In this document: piece after piece, positions 6,536 through 7,382 of the stretch
Position numbering within the stretch: the stretch's first letter is position 1
Layout: each line of letters begins with the position of its first letter
NCBI RefSeq assembly: GCF_020829685.1
Contig: NZ_JAIVFR010000307.1
Coordinates: 1-7,382 of the forward strand
DNA: 7,382 bases
Direction of reading: 5' to 3'
DNA from: Nostoc sp. CHAB 5715
GTDB taxonomy: Bacteria; Cyanobacteriota; Cyanobacteriia; Cyanobacteriales; Nostocaceae
Notes under the pieces: generated by a model
Databases searched by the model: none
Seen by the model: the letters and a program-made list of their open reading frames with translations, nothing else
What the model was told of the DNA's origin: nothing
Program-made: the position numbers and the translations under genes

Positions 6536-6602
6536 AAACCCAACAAATCCTGCAATATGTTGGGTTTCGTTCCTCAACCCAACCTACATATTTTTATTTT
6601 TT
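6536..6602 (+). terminator. Terminator-like repeat after the helicase with two competing hairpins
   Basis: AAACCCAACA at 6536-6545 pairs perfectly with TGTTGGGTTT at 6558-6567. The same middle arm (GTTGGGTT, 6559-6566) can instead pair with AACCCAAC at 6576-6583, which is followed by a T-rich run at 6590-6602. The second pairing has the layout of an intrinsic terminator. It begins 14 nt after the helicase stop. The TTGGGTT/AACCCAA motif is a frequent cyanobacterial intergenic repeat, so it may be a mobile repeat used as a terminator. Confidence 0.55.
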
Positions 6603-6719
6603 GGGCTTAAACGAACCGTATTGACTGTGGAGAGAATAAACAATAGTACAATGGTTAAATTACCTGGAAATTTCTATAATAGACATCTCCGAAAAAGAAT
6701 GTAGAGACGTAGCAGTGCT

Positions 6720-6924
6720 CATTGGTGTCAACTTAAGCTAAAAATCGCTTATCTGTTGGCTTCCACGCCCGCCCAGAAATGAATTTCAGGGCTTATAGCT
6801 AAAGTCTACTGAAGTAGACTAAAGATTTTTCGGATTATTTAGTCATCAAAAGATGACTTTCGCTATTAGCAAGGAACTTCAGTTCCTTGCGGGACATGGC
6901 TTTTACGTTAAGTTGACACGTATG
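6720..6924. mobile_element. Inner element nested in the MITE, flanked by 9-bp direct repeats
   Basis: The segment is bordered by exact direct copies of AGCAGTGCT at 6711-6719 and 6925-6933. Its ends are imperfect 24-bp inverted repeats (20 of 24 match): CAT, then GTGTCAACTTAA, then TAAAA on the left (6720-6743), mirrored at 6901-6924. The 205-bp element has no coding capacity, and its interior is a four-hairpin array. A 9-bp duplication fits several DDE transposase families; which one is unknown. Confidence 0.68.
6776..6888. repeat. Four-hairpin array, copy B
   Basis: This is homologous to copy A at 2527-2634. H1 is GAAAT/ATTTC at 6776-6787. H2 is AGTCTAC/GTAGACT at 6803-6820. H3 is AGTCATC/GATGACT at 6841-6858. 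H4 is AAGGAAC/GTTCCTT at 6871-6888, extendable by GC/GC to 6869-6890. GCTTATAGC (6791-6799) and CTATTAGC (6863-6870) are shared linkers. Each stem differs from copy A in ways that keep pairing. Confidence 0.72.
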
Positions 6925-6965
6925 AGCAGTGCTACGTCTCTACAAGGGTTATGGGTAACGCATAT

Positions 6966-7382
6966 TTAATTTCTGGAGATGTCTAATTTAGAAAAATCAT
7001 AATTAGGTAATCCAGTAATATCAGTTTGGAGAGCAAACAAATCACCCGAGTGAAAACTTTTTTCGATCTCTGCTTGGCTGAGTCCAACTGAAGCAGTGGT
7101 GATGTAGAGTGTTTGCAAATTCTCGCCTCCAAAAGTACAGCTAGTTGGCAATTGCACAGGTAGCTTTATCCGCAATATCTCTTCACCCTTGGGATTGAAA
7201 CGAATTACACACCATCCATCCCACATAGCTGACCAAATATGTCCTTCACTGTCTATTGTCAACCCATCTGGGTAGAAGGATTCATGTGTTAAAACAATAA
7301 AAATCCGACGATTAGTAATGTTTCCTTTTACTGAATTAAAGTCGGAAGCGTTTATTTTTTGCTGAGGATAATCTGTTAAGTA
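6966..7382 (-). CDS. SMP-30/gluconolactonase/LRE-family protein (5' end outside window)
   Basis: The frame is open from the right window edge to the TAA at 6968-6966, giving the last 138 residues of a protein family usually near 290 long. TTG at 7262 is internal, since family sequence (NITNRRIFI, then SFYPDGLTID) runs through it. PDG at visible residues 38-40 holds the Asp that binds the divalent metal in SMP-30 (Asp204 of the human protein). SEGHIWSAMWDG, LPVQLPTSCTFGG and LQTLYITTA are the expected late propeller blades, and GDLFALQTDITGLPNYDF is the normal family ending. Members hydrolyse sugar lactones such as gluconolactone; the substrate here is unknown. The last residues, DISRN, and the stop come from the end of a MITE. 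Removing the MITE at its TA duplication restores an ending of KLL-stop, so the damage is negligible. The gene converges on the helicase. Confidence 0.9.
   Translation of the reverse strand, partial: YLTDYPQQKINASDFNSVKGNITNRRIFIVLTHESFYPDGLTIDSEGHIWSAMWDGWCVIRFNPKGEEILRIKLPVQLPTSCTFGGENLQTLYITTASVGLSQAEIEKSFHSGDLFALQTDITGLPNYDFSKLDISRN

Larger units (their letters stand above)
6682..6983. mobile_element. Outer MITE flanked by TA, inserted at the 3' end of the SMP-30 gene
   Basis: The ends GACATCTCC (6682-6690) and GGAGATGTC (6975-6983) are exact inverted repeats, each bordered outside by TA (6680-6681 and 6984-6985), as expected for an IS630/Tc1-type TA duplication. Inside lie the arms of a palindrome, GTAGAGACGT (6701-6710) and ACGTCTCTAC (6934-6943), now separated by a second element. 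Without that insert the MITE would be about 88 bp. It contains no gene of its own. Its right end supplies the last five codons and the stop of the SMP-30 gene. Confidence 0.72.

Noticed and set aside
6701..6943. Reading 6701-6722 and 6922-6943 as a perfect 22-bp inverted repeat ending one element.
   Set aside because: The arms mismatch at one central base, and that base matches in direct orientation, which fits a 9-bp target duplication inside a split palindrome better.

Overview
The window looks like a piece of chromosome from a filamentous cyanobacterium of the Nostoc/Anabaena/Calothrix kind. The sequence is AT-rich. It holds four copies of the cyanobacterial HIP1 octamer GCGATCGC, gene families typical of these genomes (DUF2808, Uma2, cyanobacterial-style DoxX), and intergenic DNA packed with short palindromic and MITE-like repeats. 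I could not run a taxonomic search, so this is inference.

Layout. At the left, on the plus strand, are the 3' part of a branched-chain/neutral amino acid type ABC transporter binding protein (1-1073) and its LivH-type permease (1081-2031). A Uma2-family nuclease gene (2046-2549) follows 14 nt later. Its C-terminal end has been replaced by a 173-bp element with 19-bp terminal inverted repeats (2492-2664). A patchwork of other repeats (2665-2760) leads to a minus-strand pair: a DoxX-family membrane protein (3865-3428) and then a secreted DUF2808 protein (3404-2847), separated by 23 nt and probably co-transcribed. A 455-bp gene-free stretch (3866-4320) contains a heptamer tandem repeat and a second MITE-like element (4069-4171). 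Next is a 733-residue Lhr-like DEAD/DEAH helicase on the plus strand (4321-6522), ending in a terminator-like repeat. The minus-strand 3' part of an SMP-30/gluconolactonase gene enters from the right edge (7382-6966).

The most interesting part is the nested mobile DNA at 6682-6983. A short MITE flanked by TA sits in the last codons of the SMP-30 gene and supplies its present stop codon. Inside its central palindrome lies a second element (6720-6924) flanked by an exact 9-bp direct repeat, AGCAGTGCT. Inside that is an array of four hairpins. A homologous four-hairpin array lies in the element that truncates Uma2. The two copies differ in their stems by compensatory changes, so structure rather than sequence appears to be kept.

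Functionally, the two transporter genes belong together, but their second permease and ATPases are not on this side of them. DoxX and DUF2808 probably form a small envelope-related operon of unknown role. The helicase stands alone and resembles the Lhr-like helicases seen in BREX-like defence loci, although no partner gene is visible here. I found no tRNA, rRNA, CRISPR array or intact transposase gene.
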